Below are positions 9,925-20,905 of a DNA stretch of 64,000 nucleotides, piece after piece. Source of the DNA: Cristatella mucedo (Eukaryota; Bryozoa; Phylactolaemata; Cristatellidae). The translations under genes were made by a program, and so were the position numbers. Each line of letters starts with the position of its first letter. Within the stretch, counting starts at the first letter, position 1. The stretch is from positions 2,035,001-2,099,000 of the forward strand of contig WPIO01000016.1 of assembly GCA_009760855.2 (NCBI GenBank), in the 5' to 3' direction. The notes under the pieces are model-generated. The model saw only the letters and a list, made by a program, of their open reading frames with translations, was not told the DNA's origin and did not search any database.

Positions 9925-12450
9925 GCTGTGTGCTGTGTACCTCTGCGTGGAGAATCCTTTCAATATACAACAAACCTCAAAAGATATGCCTCTTAAGCAC
10001 AGGCTTGAACGCCGTTTTAAAAAAGTCTGGATCTGATAAAGATCTAGTCAATTTCAAAGACTTCCTTCGAGTCTACACCCGGAAGCTTAAAAAGCCAGGG
10101 CTTATTTTTTCACTCAAAAACTGAAGTCCTGCCAATCTGACCCAAAACAGATTTATAAGACGGTAAAGAGTTTACTGGCCAATGCTGAGAGGTCAATGCT
10201 GAGAGGTCTCGCTCCCCAGACATTAACGGCTCAGTAGGACATGTTTTAAGCCTTCTTTATTGAAAGAAATTATGCACATTCGTTCCTCCATAAAGCCCCC
10301 TCCGACTAAAGCAGTTACCAAATCGCAACCCGTGAACTTCCTAAAAAGATTTTCCGAGGTTTCTGCATGCGATGTGGCTACCTTAATAAGGTCTAGTAAA
10401 AAGACCTCGTCTCCTGAAGAACCTATGCCATCGTCAATGTGGTCTTCTCTGGCGAACCAACTTAGCCAAGCCATAACCGAGATTTTTAATGCTTCTCTGG
10501 AAAAAGGGGTTGTACCCAAGTCCTTCAAATCGGCCATCGTTAGAATGATACTTAAAAAGCCTGGATTAGATACAGAGGTCCTTGCAAACTATCGCCCAGT
10601 TTCCCTTCTTCCTTTTGTGTCAAAGATTCTTGAAAAAATCGTCGCTCAGCAGATGGTAGTACATGTAGAAAAAATGGAATGTCAGAAACATTTCAATCGG
10701 GGTCCAAGAGGCAGCACTCTACTGAAACTGCTCTCCTTCGTGTAACCAATGACATCTGATGCAGCAACGATGACGGTGGTGTCACTGCTCTAGTGCTGCT
10801 AGATCTACCAACTGCCATTGCCACCATTTATCACGATGTCCTACATGAACTATAGAGAGCAACGATCGGTGTGGCAGACGAGGCACTGGCGTGGTGTAAA
10901 CCGTACTGGTCTGGTCGTGTTCAATCCGTGTCGTGTGGGGGTCAGTTCTCATCCACCAGACCTGTGGAGTCCCTCGACGGTCCGTTGCCGTTCTCCATTT
11001 ATTCTGAACCTCCGGGAAAAGTGATTTAAGGACCATGGAATAGGATATAGCCTGGAACTCCCTCCCGACCTGCGTCAGAACATCCCCTGACCTGACCACA
11101 TTTAAAAAGAACTTAGAAACACACCTATTTAGGACAGCATTTAGTGGGTCCTGTGATTCGTCCTTGATGCTCTAATGCGTGCTGACACCGTGCATACTGC
11201 CACTAACCACATTTGCATGCTGACCCTGTGCAAGTCACGCCTAACCATGTTATTCATGTTGTTTGTTTATCAAGCATGATATTACTCACCATTCAATTGC
11301 ATTTCCCTTTGCAGCAAATGTAAAGCGCCTAGAGAGAGAGATTAAGTTCTCTGAGGGCGCTTTATCAAGTGCATTGTTATTATTATTATGATCACTTTTA
11401 TACTGACGATACTCAGCTGTATTTGTCACTCAAACCGTCGGAATCTGCTACAGCAACTGATAAACCGAATGCCTGCCTTGCCGACATTCGATCCTGGATG
11501 TCGGAAAATTTCTTGAAGCTAAATTACGATAAAACTGAGCTGCTCCTCTAAGGACACCATAAGCATGTGGCTGGATTAAAAGGCTTTGCTCTTCTAATAG
11601 GTGATGCTGTTGTGCGACCATCACCAGGTCCTCTAAATTTAGCTGTCACCTTCGAGAACTGCCTACATTTAAAAAAAGTTTCGTTCAGCAAACTGCTTCT
11701 ACAGCTAGCCATCACGTCGGATCTCTACCTAAGATCAAGTGCTGTCTTCCAAGGTGGCTTGCAAAAACTTAACTATTTCTTTAGTTTTGTCTTGGCGTGA
11801 TTATTGTGAATCCTTTTGGCTGGGCTGCCGAAAAAGACTCTAGGCCATTGCGTCTGGCTATGAATATGGCTGCAAGGCTAGTTTTCAAAATCCCAGAGGT
11901 TTGGCCATGTGTCTCCTCTGCTCAAAGAGCTAGGATGGCTGCCGGTTGATCAACGGATACAGAGCAAAGTTTTTACGCTGACCCGCAAGGCCCGCCACGA
12001 CTTGGCTTCTCCATACCTAGCTGAACTGCTGCACCAGTTTCAACCTCTTCGTGTCCCCAGGTCCTGTATGGACAATAAATTAGCTGTTCCATTCCTCCGC
12101 TTAAAGACCGTTGGCGACAGAAGCTTTAGCTCTGCAGGTCCTAGACTGTGGAGCTCGCGTCCATAGTTCTTACGTATCGACAACTACTCTCCTGCTGCTG
12201 ACTATGGCTCATCCTTTTCAGCGGTCCTGAGCTGCTACTTCCATTCTACTCACTACCTCAGCTGCTCTCCCGACTCTGCTATGCTTCCCACTTTCTCTTT
12301 GTTGCCTGAGATGAAGTCTGTTGGCTACCGAATGCGTTCCGAAAGCCGCTTAGGCTGTGAGTGAGGCTATACAAAACTCTCCTGCGTAACATCCACATGG
12401 TCTTTATGACTTTGTGGAGTTACTGACGGAGATACATTACATTACTGACC
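9925..12450 (+). mobile_element. LINE-A copy with reverse transcriptase, broken and interrupted
   Basis: This is the longest LINE-A in the window. Bases 9900-10124 and 10260-10745 encode the start of an L2/CR1-type reverse transcriptase, with the hallmark NYRPVSLLPFVSKILEKI at about 10588-10641. Degraded codons at 10800-11040 match the AFDTVDHDVL to GGQFSSTRPV region of such enzymes. The YADD-box region follows at 11385-11550 (FYTDDTQLYLSL, then DIRSWMSENFLKLNYDKTE), with TDD in place of ADD. C-terminal motifs lie at 11909-12166. It carries many stops and frameshifts and is split by a LINE-B insertion at 11049-11390. It is a dead copy. Confidence 0.85.
11049..11390 (+). mobile_element. LINE-B inserted inside LINE-A
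   Basis: LINE-B begins at the codons for [20 protein letters not shown] and runs through its untranslated region to GGGCGCTTTATCAAGTGCAT and (TTA)n. Flanking LINE-A sequence joins across it: CATGGAATAGGATATA on the left and TGATCACTTTTATACTGACG on the right correspond to the uninterrupted CATGGAATGATATCACTTTT at 62521. It inserted just before the YADD box. Confidence 0.85.
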
Positions 12451-12639
12451 TTGCACGCAGTACAAGTTTCAATAGCCGTTCGGCCTGCAAGACCCGTAGG
12501 TCTACGTACAGATATTTCCTTGGTACAGATATCTCCATACACGCGCTCTTCCGCATGAGCGACCAAAGCAGATAACATTTTAGCCGGTCGAAATGGGAAA
12601 GCTGTAGGACTCAAACCTTTGGTGTAGAAGGTCTCTTAG

Positions 12640-13490
12640 CGCTCGAAGACGGTTGGCGACGGAAGCTTGTGCTCTGCAGGTCCTTGGCTGTAGAACTCCT
12701 TTTCGCAATGTCTCGCCGACGTGCACTGGCTACCAGTCAAGCAACGGATTGACTTCAAGGTTTTGTCGCTCACTTTTAGGTCCCTTTATTCTATGGCTCC
12801 AGCCTATCTCTCCGACATACTCCCCCCATCAGGCCAAGCATCGTACCACCCGCTTTTCGGAATCCAACAGTCTACAATTACCTCGTACAAACCTTAAATC
12901 CTTTGGAGACCATGCGTTTAGTTCGTATGCTCCCAAAGCATGGAACTCCCTCCCGACCTGCGCCAGAACATCCCCTGACTTGACCACATTTCAAAAGAAC
13001 TTCAAAACACACCTATTTAGGACAGCATTTAGTGGGTCCCTGTGATTCGTCCTTGATGTGCTTATGCGTGCTGACACTGTGCATGCTGCCACTAACCACA
13101 TTTGCATGCTGACCCTGTGCATGTCACGCCTAACCATGTTATTAATTTTGCTTGCTTTTCAAGCATGATTTTACTTATCATTCAATTGCATTTCCCTTTG
13201 CAGCAAATGTAAAGCGCCTAGAGAGAGAGAGATTGAGTTCTCTGAGGGCGCTTTATCAAGTACTTTATTATTATTATTATTATTAATGCTTACGCAAAGA
13301 CCTCCATTCTCCCGCTGCCGACTGTGGCTGTGTCCTTTTCAGCCTTCTGGATCTACTGCTTCCATGCAACTCACTTCCTTTACTGCCCTCCTGACTCAGT
13401 CAGCTTATGCTTATCACTGTCTCTTTGTTGCGTGAGATTAAGTCCGATGGCTCGAGTACGCGTACTAGAAGCCGCGTAGGCGAGCTGGAT
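12640..13490 (+). mobile_element. Second LINE-A 3' fragment, interrupted
   Basis: The left part at 12640-12715 carries ACGGTTGGCGACGGAAGCTT through GTAGAACTCC. The right part at 13287-13490 resumes at TGCTTACGCAAAGACC and reaches GTGAGATTAAGTCCGATGGC. Between them lies a LINE-B insertion. The 3' terminus is replaced by a SINE-1 insertion at about 13485. Confidence 0.75.
12716..13286 (+). mobile_element. LINE-B inserted in LINE-A
   Basis: It encodes HWLPVKQ-type sequence, then [25 protein letters not shown] and TTFQKNFKTHLFRTAFSGSL with a stop near 13045. The full untranslated region follows, ending in GGGCGCTTTATCAAGTACTT and (TTA)n. One frameshift near 12720-12790 separates the first motif from the rest. 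Confidence 0.85.
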
Positions 13491-13610
13491 TGGTCCAGCG
13501 GTTAAGGCACTCGCCCCGGCCAAGGTCTGGCTGAGGTCGTGGGCTCGAGCCCCGAGGCATTGTAAAGCGCCTGAATAGAGATTAAGTTCTCTAGGGGCGC
13601 TATACAAATG

Positions 13611-13650
<40 letters not shown>
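13485..13650 (+). mobile_element. SINE-1, best-preserved copy
   Basis: The tRNA-derived head shows A-box-like TGGTCCAGCGGTTAAGG and B-box-like GTGGGCTCGAGCCCC. The tail TGTAAAGCGCCTGAATAGAG, TTAAGTTCTCTAGGGGCGCT, ATACAAATGAATTA and (TA)n follows. AGCGCC and GGGCGCT can pair into a stem. This tail matches the LINE-B 3' end at 13208-13262 nearly base for base, which suggests that LINE-B machinery moved it. Confidence 0.85.
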
Positions 13651-13654
<4 letters not shown>

Positions 13655-14739
13655 GGCTTTCGAGGATAACTCGCGCGGCGGCGGATAACTCCAGCGCGAC
13701 GCCCACTTAGCCCTAGCGGAGGAGTCGCAGACGGCGGTACATGCATGCACGCACTGACTGACGAGGTCGACACGACGACTTGTTGCACGCGACTGATGAG
13801 GTCGACACGACGCCATTGCGCAGGCGCATGGCAAAGGAGCTCGACGATTGGCGCAGCCGCAGCGGCGAGCGCTGATAGACTGGCCGCCGCCGCCGGACCG
13901 TCGCTAGACGGCAGGCTGCAAAAGACGCCCGCCGGCGGGTCCGCACTTCTGGCGGCTTCCGCCGGAAGAGCTTCCGCCGAAAGTGCGACTGGCTAACGTG
14001 CGGCGGCTTGCGCCGACGTCGCCGTAAACCGACGCCGCCACAAAGCGGCGCTAGCGCTCGCTCGCTGCTCTCGGGTTGATCTGCAGCGCCGGCCGCCATG
14101 CTTCCCGGAATCTCCCTACCGCCGCCTCTCGTCCTCCGATCTCGTCGCTCGCGCGCGCAGCCGCGGGGCGGCGCCGCGGTCGCGGTCTAACCGCGTGGCG
14201 GCGCCGCGTGGCGCACGCGGATCGGTCTGCGGTCGCGTCGGTCTCGCGCCGCGGAAGCACGTCTCTGGTCTCGCCTTTTCGTCGCCGACCTTCCGCGGCT
14301 TCCGGGGGAAGGGAGGAGCGGCGATCGTTCGTCGACGTTCTAAGGCGACCGACCTACCGTCGCACGCTCGCGCGTGCGCGACACATTGGGCAGAAACGCG
14401 AATAGCGCGAGACTTTCGGCAGCGATGCGGCTCCGCGGCGCTACCGCAAAACGCCGCCGCCGCAGAAGGCCTCGCCCCCCTGGCGGTCATCCTAATGACC
14501 GCTGCAACTCGACTCTAAAAAAGACTCTTTGCTCGTGGCTGGCTGCGGTGCGATAGGCCAGGCGGGCCATGATCAGGAGCGGCGCGCGTCAAGTTAAAAG
14601 AGGCGTACTGACCGCCTACGCGGGTCCGGCGGCCGACCGGCCGCCCGCCCGTTGGAGGCCACGCCCCTCCCCTACTTGAACTCACCAGGGACACAGCGAG
14701 CGCGGTTAAGCTGCGCGCGTCAGCTGCGTGAGTCATCAT

Positions 14740-14970
14740 CCATCAGCCGCCTCCCCTCCCCCCCGCACGACCCAGCTAGATCCCGGCCACGAGTTACTCG
14801 CGCTCGCTCGCTGCTGCTGCGCCTGGGATTTCCGCGACGAGACCCGCCGTTCGGCGTCTTGGCGTCTACATAGTGCGCCAATAGCTGCGCGGACTCCGCC
14901 GAAGGATCGTCGTCGTCGGCGGCGGAGGCGTTTTACGGTGCTCTCCGACCTTCTCGCTCGTGCCCTCGAG
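14740..14970 (+). other. Possible non-coding first exon (donor at 14971)
   Basis: CCCTCGAG at 14963-14970 is followed by GTAAGTCTAG, a near-consensus splice donor. The first coding exon of the RalGEF gene has an acceptor (CTGCTGCTGCCAG, ending 24543) 11 bases before its ATG, so an upstream exon is required. This donor is the best candidate I see. The exon start is not determined and the value given is only a placeholder downstream of the AP-1 motif. Confidence 0.35.
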
Positions 14971-15635
14971 GTAAGTCTAGCCGCTGCGGCGGCGGCGGCT
15001 ACGGCGCGGGCGTCGTCGATGCGCAGTCGCAAACGGAAGTCGCGCCGAGACTGCGCCGGGTAGGTGCGCTGCGTCTTCTCCGCCAGATGAGCAGACGCTT
15101 GGCTGGCCGGCCCGCTAGCTGCCGAAGGGCCTTTCTCTGGCCTCTCGCTCTCTAGCCGCCTCCGCGAGCGGTCGATCGTCCGCGGCGCCGATCGATGGCC
15201 GCCGACGCCGACGCCGCTGACGCAGCCGCGGCTCCCTAGCGTCTCGAGCGCGGCGGCGGCGGCGGCCGGGCGAGTGCAGCAGCGTCTGGTCAAACCCGTC
15301 GGCGTTTCGTCCCCCCCCCCCAGCCGGCCTGCTTGCGGCTGCGCCTCGAGACGTCTCCTCCGCTTTCGGAGCAGATCGCGAGCCTCAACTCTCCGCTGCT
15401 TGACCCCTGCGATAGAGGAGGCAGTCGGAGGAGGACAGCTGAAGGAGGCCGCACCCGCCGCCGTGCTGGCTCTGCTGAAGCCGAAGGCCGAACTTCCTGG
15501 AACCCGAACCGAAACTTCCTCAGCAGCTGTTAACCGAAACTTGCTCAGGCCGGCGTCGGGGTCAGGCCTGCTCGCGGGTCGGCGCAGGGTCGACGGCAGA
15601 CTCGCGACCTGGCAAACCCAAAGGAAGTCGCCCGC

Positions 15636-15675
15636 GGGGGGGGGGGGGGGGGGGGGGGGTGGGGGTGGGGGTGCT
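15636..15675 (+). repeat. Poly-G run followed by G5T units
   Basis: A run of 24 G at 15636-15659 is followed by TGGGGGTGGGGGTG. It could form G-quadruplexes on the plus strand. Run lengths of this kind are often wrong in assemblies. Confidence 0.85.
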
Positions 15676-15860
15676 CAGCGGCAAGCCTTCGTCAGCACCA
15701 GCTGAGGCACAGAGGTACAAGCTCCTCTGCTGCCGATGATCAGAGGTTGCAATCAGGGGTTCCTCCCCACAGTGTTGCAGTGCTCGAAGCCCGGCTGCCT
15801 GCCGTTGGCAGTGGTTCTGGCTGCTGGGGAGACGACTTTCCACAAACACGTGCTGCCGCC

Positions 15861-15918
15861 GCGATTTAGGGTGGCTCCGCGATTTAGGGTGGCGTTCGGC
15901 GATTTAGGGTGGCGTTCG
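15861..15918. repeat. Tandem GCGATTTAGGGTGGC repeat, three units
   Basis: Units begin at 15861, 15879 and 15899. Each contains TTAGGG, but the units are separated by other sequence and do not form a telomeric array. Confidence 0.8.
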
Positions 15919-16216
15919 TGGGGCATCGCCGCAGCCCAGCCGGCGGCCGAAGCGGCTGTAACTCGCCATCTCAGAGGAGATGCCCTTCCGCCCGAAGTGG
16001 CAAAGCTTGAGGCCGATCGACTCGCATCTATCGGCTTTTTCGGCTTTTTCTCGAGAACCTCGAGGTGGGTTCGGCTCGCTCGAAGCCGATCGCATCGGCC
16101 TGTGCTGCCGTGCTCAGCTCGAGTGACCTGCCCTGCCTGGCACCCCTGGCCTTTTTCTGCTTCGAGCCGAGCTGTACTGTTGGTCCCACCCCTCCTCCTC
16201 CTCCTCCTCCTTCTCC

Positions 16217-16238
16217 CCCCCCCCCCCCCCCCCCCCCC
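16217..16238. repeat. Poly-C run after CTC repeats
   Basis: CTCCTCCTCCTCCTCCTTCT is followed by about 22 C. The glycine- and proline-rich frames crossing it are low-complexity artefacts. Confidence 0.85.
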
Positions 16239-16599
16239 GTGACCCTGCTGCCAGCTGAGGAGTCGAAAGATAAGCCAGCAGCTGTGCTGGGCTGTGCAGC
16301 GGCTGCAGGGCGGCTGAGCAGCTGGGTCGACAGCTCCTCGCCATCCAGCAGGAGGCATGCAGTGGCAGCCTCTGCTAGCCAAAGAGGTGTTGGTAGCTGC
16401 AGGCAGTCTAGCCGCCAGAGAGGGACCGTCCTCTATATTCTGCCCTCCCCCGCCCCCTGTTTTCCGTCCTTATCTTTCGTCCCCCTCACAGTCTTCCACC
16501 CCCATCTCACCCCCCTCCCTCGGCACCCATTTCCTCCATTCTCTTTGATCGTCGTTGGCGGCTTGTGCAGCCTGCCCGGTGCTGTGTGACCGAGTGAAG

Positions 16600-16790
16600 C
16601 TTGTGCTTATGCCTGCTGACACTGCTGCATGCTGCCACTAACCACACTTGCATGCTGACCTTGTGCATGTCACCCCTACCACTTCGACCGTGTTTCCTTT
16701 GCAGCATATATAAAAACGCCTAGAAAGAGATTGAGTTCTCTGAGGGCGCTTTATCAAGTGCATTATTATTATTATTGTTATTACAAGCCA
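16600..16790 (+). mobile_element. LINE-B 3' tail fragment
   Basis: TGCTTATGCCTGCTGACACT, CATGCTGCCACTAACCACAC and CTAGAAAGAGATTGAGTTCT are followed by GGGCGCTTTATCAAGTGCAT and (TTA)n. Only the untranslated region is present. Confidence 0.8.
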
Positions 16791-16984
16791 GCAGCCGTGA
16801 TGCCAGCCTGCCCGGCAGGATCAGGCTGTCAGGCTGCATGGTTGGTAGGGCCTGTCCTGGGAGGGGGAGGGACACCGCACTACTGCCATCGTCTGTCAAT
16901 AGTAGCAGCCAGATAGTCAACAGATTACTGTAGGCTTCAGTGATGGACTTACTGTCGGATGGAGCTACTGTCACTGATCTGCAC

Positions 16985-17025
16985 CTAGAAAGAGATTGAG
17001 TTCTCTGAGGGAGCTTTATCAAGTG

Positions 17026-17067
<42 letters not shown>
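16985..17067 (+). mobile_element. LINE-B tail-only insertion
   Basis: Only the last 40 bases of LINE-B (CCTAGAAAGAGATTGAGTTC, GGGAGCTTTATCAAGTGC) and about 40 bases of (TTA)n remain. It is an extreme 5' truncation. Confidence 0.75.
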
Positions 17068-18357
17068 CTGTGCCTCCTTCTACTGCTGCTGCCACTCCCA
17101 CTCGTGCGACCTCTGACCTGCGGGCTAACAGCTGATCGATCGTGCGACCTCTGACCTGCCTCCTAGCTGCTGATCGATCGAGTGGCCAAGGGCTGCAGCA
17201 GCCCCTGAGCAGCAACTCCAGGCGTGCCTGAGCCTGCCCCAAGAAAGAGTGCTGGCCTCCTCGGGCTCAAGGTTTTGTCGGTCTGTCTCAGCGGCACACT
17301 CGTGACGTCTGTGTGCCGGGTGCGCAGGTCATACGGTGGCTGCCTGCTGCAGGCAGCCACCGAGGCTGCAGCTTCTGCACACGTGCATCCGGCTGTTATG
17401 TTGACAGGCGGCTGTCGACAAAAGGCCTATCGAGAAAGGGCAAGGTGCTCTGGTTGCTGTGAGTGTTTGTGACATGAAGCAATCGGGCACCATCGTAGGC
17501 AGGCAGTGGTAGAACGCTAGTTAATTCGTTAGCTGAATTCGTTAGTTGAACTTCCTAGTGGAAGAGATGCCTTGCCAAGCTGAGTCACCTCTCGGTTAGA
17601 CAGCCGCAGCAATCCTCCCAATCCGCTACACCGTGCACGTGCTACGCCCATGACCTGAACACTGTGGGGCAATCGCCTAGAGACTCGTTTAAATTCGCAC
17701 TAACTCAGTCGGGCATTCGTTTTGCCCGGGGCCTTTATTTTTTACCACTCTGGGTGGGTGTGTGCGTGCGTGGTAGAGTCGTCAACGGACAGGGCGGTAG
17801 GGCTTTGGCTGGGCCGCTCTCGAGTCGTGTTAGCCGAGAGTGACATTCTGCCGAGAGCAACCGAGAGCGGTCCACGGTCTGGCTCTGGCCGTGGTCTGTG
17901 ACCCGCCTGCTTGCCTGTGTTCAACTGCTGCCCCGTCTCCGCTTCAATCCTTATTTAAAATTTTTTTTTTGTTTATTCGCACACGGCCCACGGCTGGCTG
18001 AAGTAGCCAGCGCTTCGTGGGTGGGTGGGGATAGGGGCCCTGGCGGTCCTGCTTCTGGTGAGCTGGCTGCTGTCTGGACTGCTGAGCCCACCCCCCCCCC
18101 CCCCCCCCCGAGGAGTTGCTGCTGCTGCTGCAGTGGTGAGCCGGACACACGAGCGTTTGCTGTTGGCTGTTTGCTGCATTCCTTGGCTTGACAAAAGAGT
18201 TGGCAGTGGGCACTGGACCACTTTTTTTGTGTTATAGCAGCTGTGCCGGTCGGCCCAGGGGGAGGGGGCACTGTCTGACCAAGGAGGCCATCGCGAGTGT
18301 GGCCATTGGTTTTTGCATGCCACCTGTGGGCCTGTAGGCAGGCAGGCCGGCAAGCGA
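17068..18357. other. Unassigned sequence
   Basis: No exon or shared repeat is recognised. There is a T run at 17956-17970, a C run at 18091-18109, and a 30-base local duplication (TGATCGATCG contexts at 17131 and 17171). Confidence 0.35.
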
Positions 18358-18468
18358 TGGTCTACTTCTTGGACCTCACATGGTCTTCTTCTGGACCTCA
18401 CATGGTCTACTTCTGGACCTCACATTGTGTACTTCTGGACCTCACATGGTCTACTTCTGGACGTCACA
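18358..18468. repeat. 22-bp minisatellite, five units
   Basis: Units begin at 18358, 18381, 18403, 18425 and 18447 with consensus TGGTCTACTTCTGGACCTCA plus CA. The first unit has one extra T. Variants alternate (TGGTCTA, TTGTGTA), which suggests ordinary tandem duplication. All three frames stay open, giving repetitive peptides that I do not regard as coding. Confidence 0.9.
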
Positions 18469-18904
18469 TTGTCAGGTTTTTTCCGTGTTCCTCCTGCCCA
18501 ATCCCATGTTGCTTCTGTCGGTCAGTTTCTGGCACAATCTCTGGTGGACTCTCATCGAGCTCCAGGCCAGGACGTGGGTGGGGCCAAGCTGAGGACGTCA
18601 CGTGGGAGGGTGACAGATTGCTCCGACATTCCTCCAGGCCTTTGTGCCCCTCCGTGGCATTCATCTCAGGTCTGAGGGCGGAGCTTCGGAGGAGACCCTA
18701 CCTCTCTGATTTTACACCTAACTCGTCTGACCGTTGAGTTAAACCCGAGAGTTGTGCCGAGAGATGGCACCACGATTGGCTGCATTCTAGGCAGCGCTCT
18801 ATGGCTTGCCTCTCCCTCCTCCTCCTCCTTGCCGGTTCTTGTCACCCACTCCCGAAATAGCAGTGCCGAAGGAATACCAAAGGAGTTACCAATCGCAGCT
18901 ATGC
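18469..18904. other. Unassigned sequence
   Basis: I see no supported gene or shared repeat. Confidence 0.35.
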
Positions 18905-19090
18905 CTCATTGGTTTTGACCAGTGGTTAAGGTGCTCACTTTTATTAACGTCAGAGGTCAAGATGAATGCATTTGACGACCGAGGTCGAGTGGGCCCGAGC
19001 TCCAAGGCATATGCTAAGCTCCCGAGTAGAGATCAAGTTCTCTTAGGGCGCTATACAAATGAGCTGCTGTATATATTTTTTTTATACCTG
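18905..19090 (+). mobile_element. SINE-1 copy
   Basis: The A-box side TTGACCAGTGGTTAAGGTGC and the B-box side TGGGCCCGAGCTCC are followed by GAGTAGAGATCAAGTTCTCT, TAGGGCGCTATACAAATGAG and a T-rich end. An extra 30 bases between the boxes (ATGAATGCATTTGACGACC) are also hinted at in the copies at 5395 and 48065. Confidence 0.75.
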
Positions 19091-20807
19091 CCATCATGCC
19101 TCCCTGCCCAGTCGGCGCCGTCCTCTCACAAGCTAGCTTGCCTGCCACTTTCACCTGCCACCAACCACCTGTCCGGCGTCTGCGCAGGGACATGAATGGC
19201 GCCATGTTTTCTGGCTCTATCGCTAATCACTAATTCGAACAACTACGTCTGTCATCTTGGAAATGTTGATGTATATATTAGACTGAGCAGGTGGGGCACC
19301 TCGGCTCCACATCCGAGTGCTGGTGAGATTGCGTGCGGTGTGCCGCCGCTGAGAGCCGGCCAAGTGAATGTAAAGTAGATCGCGGGAAGGGGGGGCTGAG
19401 AGAAGTGGATAAATACAGATGAGATCCAAAGAGAGGCTAGCAGAAAGGGCGCAGCCGCTGAGCGACCGAGTTAGATGAGGGAAGGAAAGGATAGTCGCAG
19501 CTCTCGCCTCACGTGATCATTCACGTGGCCAACACCCTCTATAGTCTAAAGCTATCACCATCTCCTCTCTCCCCCACGGGACTGCAGCACCGTGGTGAAA
19601 GTGGCAGGTGTGTGCATGCCTTGCCGTGCCGAGCTCCTACTTCAGACTTGATGCAGTCTGCATTAGCTCAGCTGCCGTCGCGACGGAAGCGCGTGCACAG
19701 TAAGGTCTGCGTTTCCTGCGTGCGTGCTCTGCTGCACCCAGTCGGTGTTGTTGCTGGCACCGCAGGGTGCAGCCTATCGCCTCCGCAGGCAGCGCGAGGC
19801 TGCTTGCCTCGCCCGACCACGGGAGTCGTCACGGCGCCTCGATCCGTCCGAGTCGATCCGTATGTCTATCCGACTGGGAGGCCACCTACCTCGGCTGCCT
19901 CGCTCGTGCTGTGCCCTTTCAAGCAGTCTGCTTAGGCAGCATAGTGGCTGCTGCTGCTGCTGCCCCACCCTCCTACAGTAGCTTAGTGCAGCAGTGACCA
20001 CGGGAGTCGGCTCCGGCCACAGGTGTGTTTTGCTAGCAGGCCTCAGCTGTTGGCAGCTGTTGAAAGCTTTTCTTTAGGAGTAGCAAAGGAATCAATGCCA
20101 GCCGGCCAGTTCGGACCCTGTCCGCGAGTGTGATGACACAGTTGGCCCACTGCCAAGCTACTTGATCTGCCCCCCCTCCTATACTAACTACTCCGGCAGC
20201 AGCCTACTTCCACCGGCCTTGCCCCCTCCTATCCACCCCTGCTAACAGGCTGTGGCTCCTGCTCGAAGTTGGCTGCTGCATGGTCAAAGCTGGCTGGCTG
20301 GCAGGCAGGCAGGCACGGGTGTGTGGGCCACTCTCTGAAGCAGCCGACAAACGTGACAGGTGCAGGTAAATGGCCGCCGTGGGTGCATTGTGCATTGCAC
20401 ATGCTGTGGCTCCTGCTCGCCCAGGCGGGGAACCAAGCACGAGGCTAGAGCTCTTGCTCGGCGATTGCTTATCGGTCTAGCTGTAGCTGTGTGGCCAGGG
20501 TGATGAGAGCCGACTGGGCAGAGAGACAGCTGCGGTTACCACCTGGTTTGCCGTGCAGGAGATAGTGGCAGCTGCAGTGGCAGCTTTAACTGTGGCTCCT
20601 GTGGCTTCAAATGATAGCAGCTTGTAGCAGCAGCAGCAGCTGTGGCAACAGCAATGGCTGTCAAAACAATAGTAGCTGCAGCACTAGTAGCCGGAGCAGC
20701 AGGGGTAGCGGCAGCAGCAATGGTAGTGACTGGGAATGTCGAATGGGACGATGGGGCCAAGGTAGCTGCACTACTACGTGTAGCAGCAACGCTTATAGCA
20801 GCAACAC
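19091..20807. other. Unassigned sequence, GC-rich, many CAG/CTG triplets
   Basis: Frames up to 140 codons exist without domain signature or intron context. Short CAG/GCA-type repeats occur near 19940-19980 and 20620-20720. I see no supported gene. Confidence 0.35.
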
Positions 20808-20820
20808 TTAGTAATAATAA

Positions 20821-20851
<31 letters not shown>

Positions 20852-20905
20852 AATGCACATGATAAAGCACCCTCAGAACTCTTTCTAGGCGTTTTACATC
20901 TGTAG
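20808..20905 (-). mobile_element. LINE-B tail-only insertion, antisense
   Basis: (TAA)n at 20808-20852 is followed by TGCACATGATAAAGCACCCT, CAGAACTCTTTCTAGGCGTT and TTACATC. This is the reverse complement of the LINE-B 3' terminus. Confidence 0.75.

Larger units (their letters stand above)
13651..16240. promoter_or_regulatory. CpG-rich island, candidate promoter region
   Basis: CG dinucleotides are dense from about 13.65 to 15.6 kb, unlike the flanks. Visible motifs are a GC box (CCGCCCGCCC at 14641), a KLF/SP-type CCACGCCCCTCCCC at 14659 and a palindromic AP-1 site TGAGTCA at 14729-14735. Long frames on both strands are a product of high GC and I do not call them genes. It lies about 9.6 kb upstream of the first coding exon of the RalGEF gene on the same strand. 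Assigning it to that gene is inference. Confidence 0.6.

Noticed and set aside
13713-15293. Several 100-185-codon Arg/Ala-rich frames on both strands
   Set aside because: Overlapping frames in a CpG-rich island are expected by chance. None shows a domain.
15861-15918. Telomere-like TTAGGG
   Set aside because: Only three hexamers occur, each within a longer GCGATTTAGGGTGGC unit.
18358-18468. CRISPR-like array
   Set aside because: The units are directly adjacent with no spacers, and the genome is eukaryotic.
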